From the NCBI GenBank assembly GCA_947489085.1, contig CANLCJ010000012.1, forward strand, positions 1 through 64,000: DNA of 64,000 nucleotides. Direction: 5' to 3'. This DNA is from an uncultured Flavobacteriaceae bacterium (GTDB lineage: Bacteria > Bacteroidota > Bacteroidia > Flavobacteriales > Flavobacteriaceae). The position numbers were made by a program, and so were the translations under genes. The stretch's first letter is position 1. The number at the start of each line of letters is the position of its first letter. This document shows positions 63,837 to 64,000 of the stretch, in pieces. The notes below the pieces were generated by a model. It saw only the letters and a program-made list of their open reading frames with translations, did no database searches and had not been told where the DNA came from.

Positions 63837-64000
63837 CCAAAATAGAAGAGGCCAAGACAGTAGGTTTATCGGTAAAAGGGTAATTTTTCACGACGAAATG
63901 TTATTTTTTTAGATAAAAAGTTGTTTTTTAGAAAATATATAAATATGTTTACGGTCTCAAAATATAAGCTATAATAATTAACCTCGAGTTTTCTATGTAT
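63837..64000. other. AT-rich region after the ureohydrolase-like gene
   Basis: About 160 bases without a credible ORF. No terminator hairpin or full promoter was recognised. In several Flavobacteriaceae I recall gldKLMN following this gene pair, so it may hold their promoter. Confidence 0.3.

Overview
The window looks like chromosomal DNA from a gliding-type member of the Flavobacteriaceae (Bacteroidota). It is AT-rich and carries a gldA homologue, type IX secretion (T9SS) C-terminal sorting domains, Bacteroidota-style promoters (TTTG about 19 nt upstream of TAnnTTTG), few Shine-Dalgarno sequences, and family-typical genes (DUF5777, DUF6702, head-GIN/DUF2807, split metH, sulfite reductase-HEPN fusion). 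No phage, insertion sequence, CRISPR array or rRNA was seen. There is one tRNA (Gly, TCC).

Layout. 1-3193: two paralogous secreted Ser/Thr-rich repeat proteins on the minus strand; the first runs off the window edge. 3461-5286: an OB-fold / YceI / DUF5777 cassette. 5573-7183: a membrane-anchored LytTR regulator and an Rrf2 regulator. 7354-15391: an assimilatory sulfate reduction operon (DUF2061, cysH, cysD, cysN, sulfite reductase-HEPN, cobA-type methyltransferase, siroheme dehydrogenase, ferredoxin-NADP reductase-like enzyme), with a strong promoter and a dyad at its start. 15527-23563: cysteine and methionine synthesis (cysE, cysM, two-piece metH with an acetyltransferase gene between the pieces, an MTHFR-like paralogue, metF), followed by a PagL-like gene and a DUF2807 lipoprotein gene. 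25424-28706: pta-ackA. 28815-29705: gldA.

29853-34112: a phenylalanine/tyrosine operon (prephenate dehydratase, aminotransferase, prephenate dehydrogenase, DAHP synthase-chorismate mutase). It is preceded by what reads as a complete ribosome-mediated transcription attenuator: a 26-codon Phe/Tyr-rich leader peptide and mutually exclusive 1:2, 2:3 and 3:4 RNA stems, the last a terminator ending at the pheA start codon. This is the most striking observation in the window.

34290-48759: mixed genes (M48, M1 and M16 peptidases, GNAT, tRNA-Gly, PepE, a carboxypeptidase-regulatory-like protein, DUF6702, TatA, hybrid histidine kinase, O-methyltransferase, an unrecognised envelope protein). 48827-57210 on the minus strand: miaB, a sigma-54 activator, a T9SS delta-60 repeat protein, lptE, a TPR-like protein, secG, groES and groEL. 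57374-63836: a lipocalin-like lipoprotein, a membrane protein, an LpxR-like lipid A deacylase, topA and a ureohydrolase-fold protein whose metal site appears degenerate.

The central third forms a connected metabolic unit: sulfate to sulfide, siroheme for the sulfite reductase, sulfide to cysteine, then homocysteine to methionine with folate C1 supply, followed by aromatic amino acid synthesis under its own translational sensor. All functional calls rest on reading motifs and family resemblance by eye; no database search was run.
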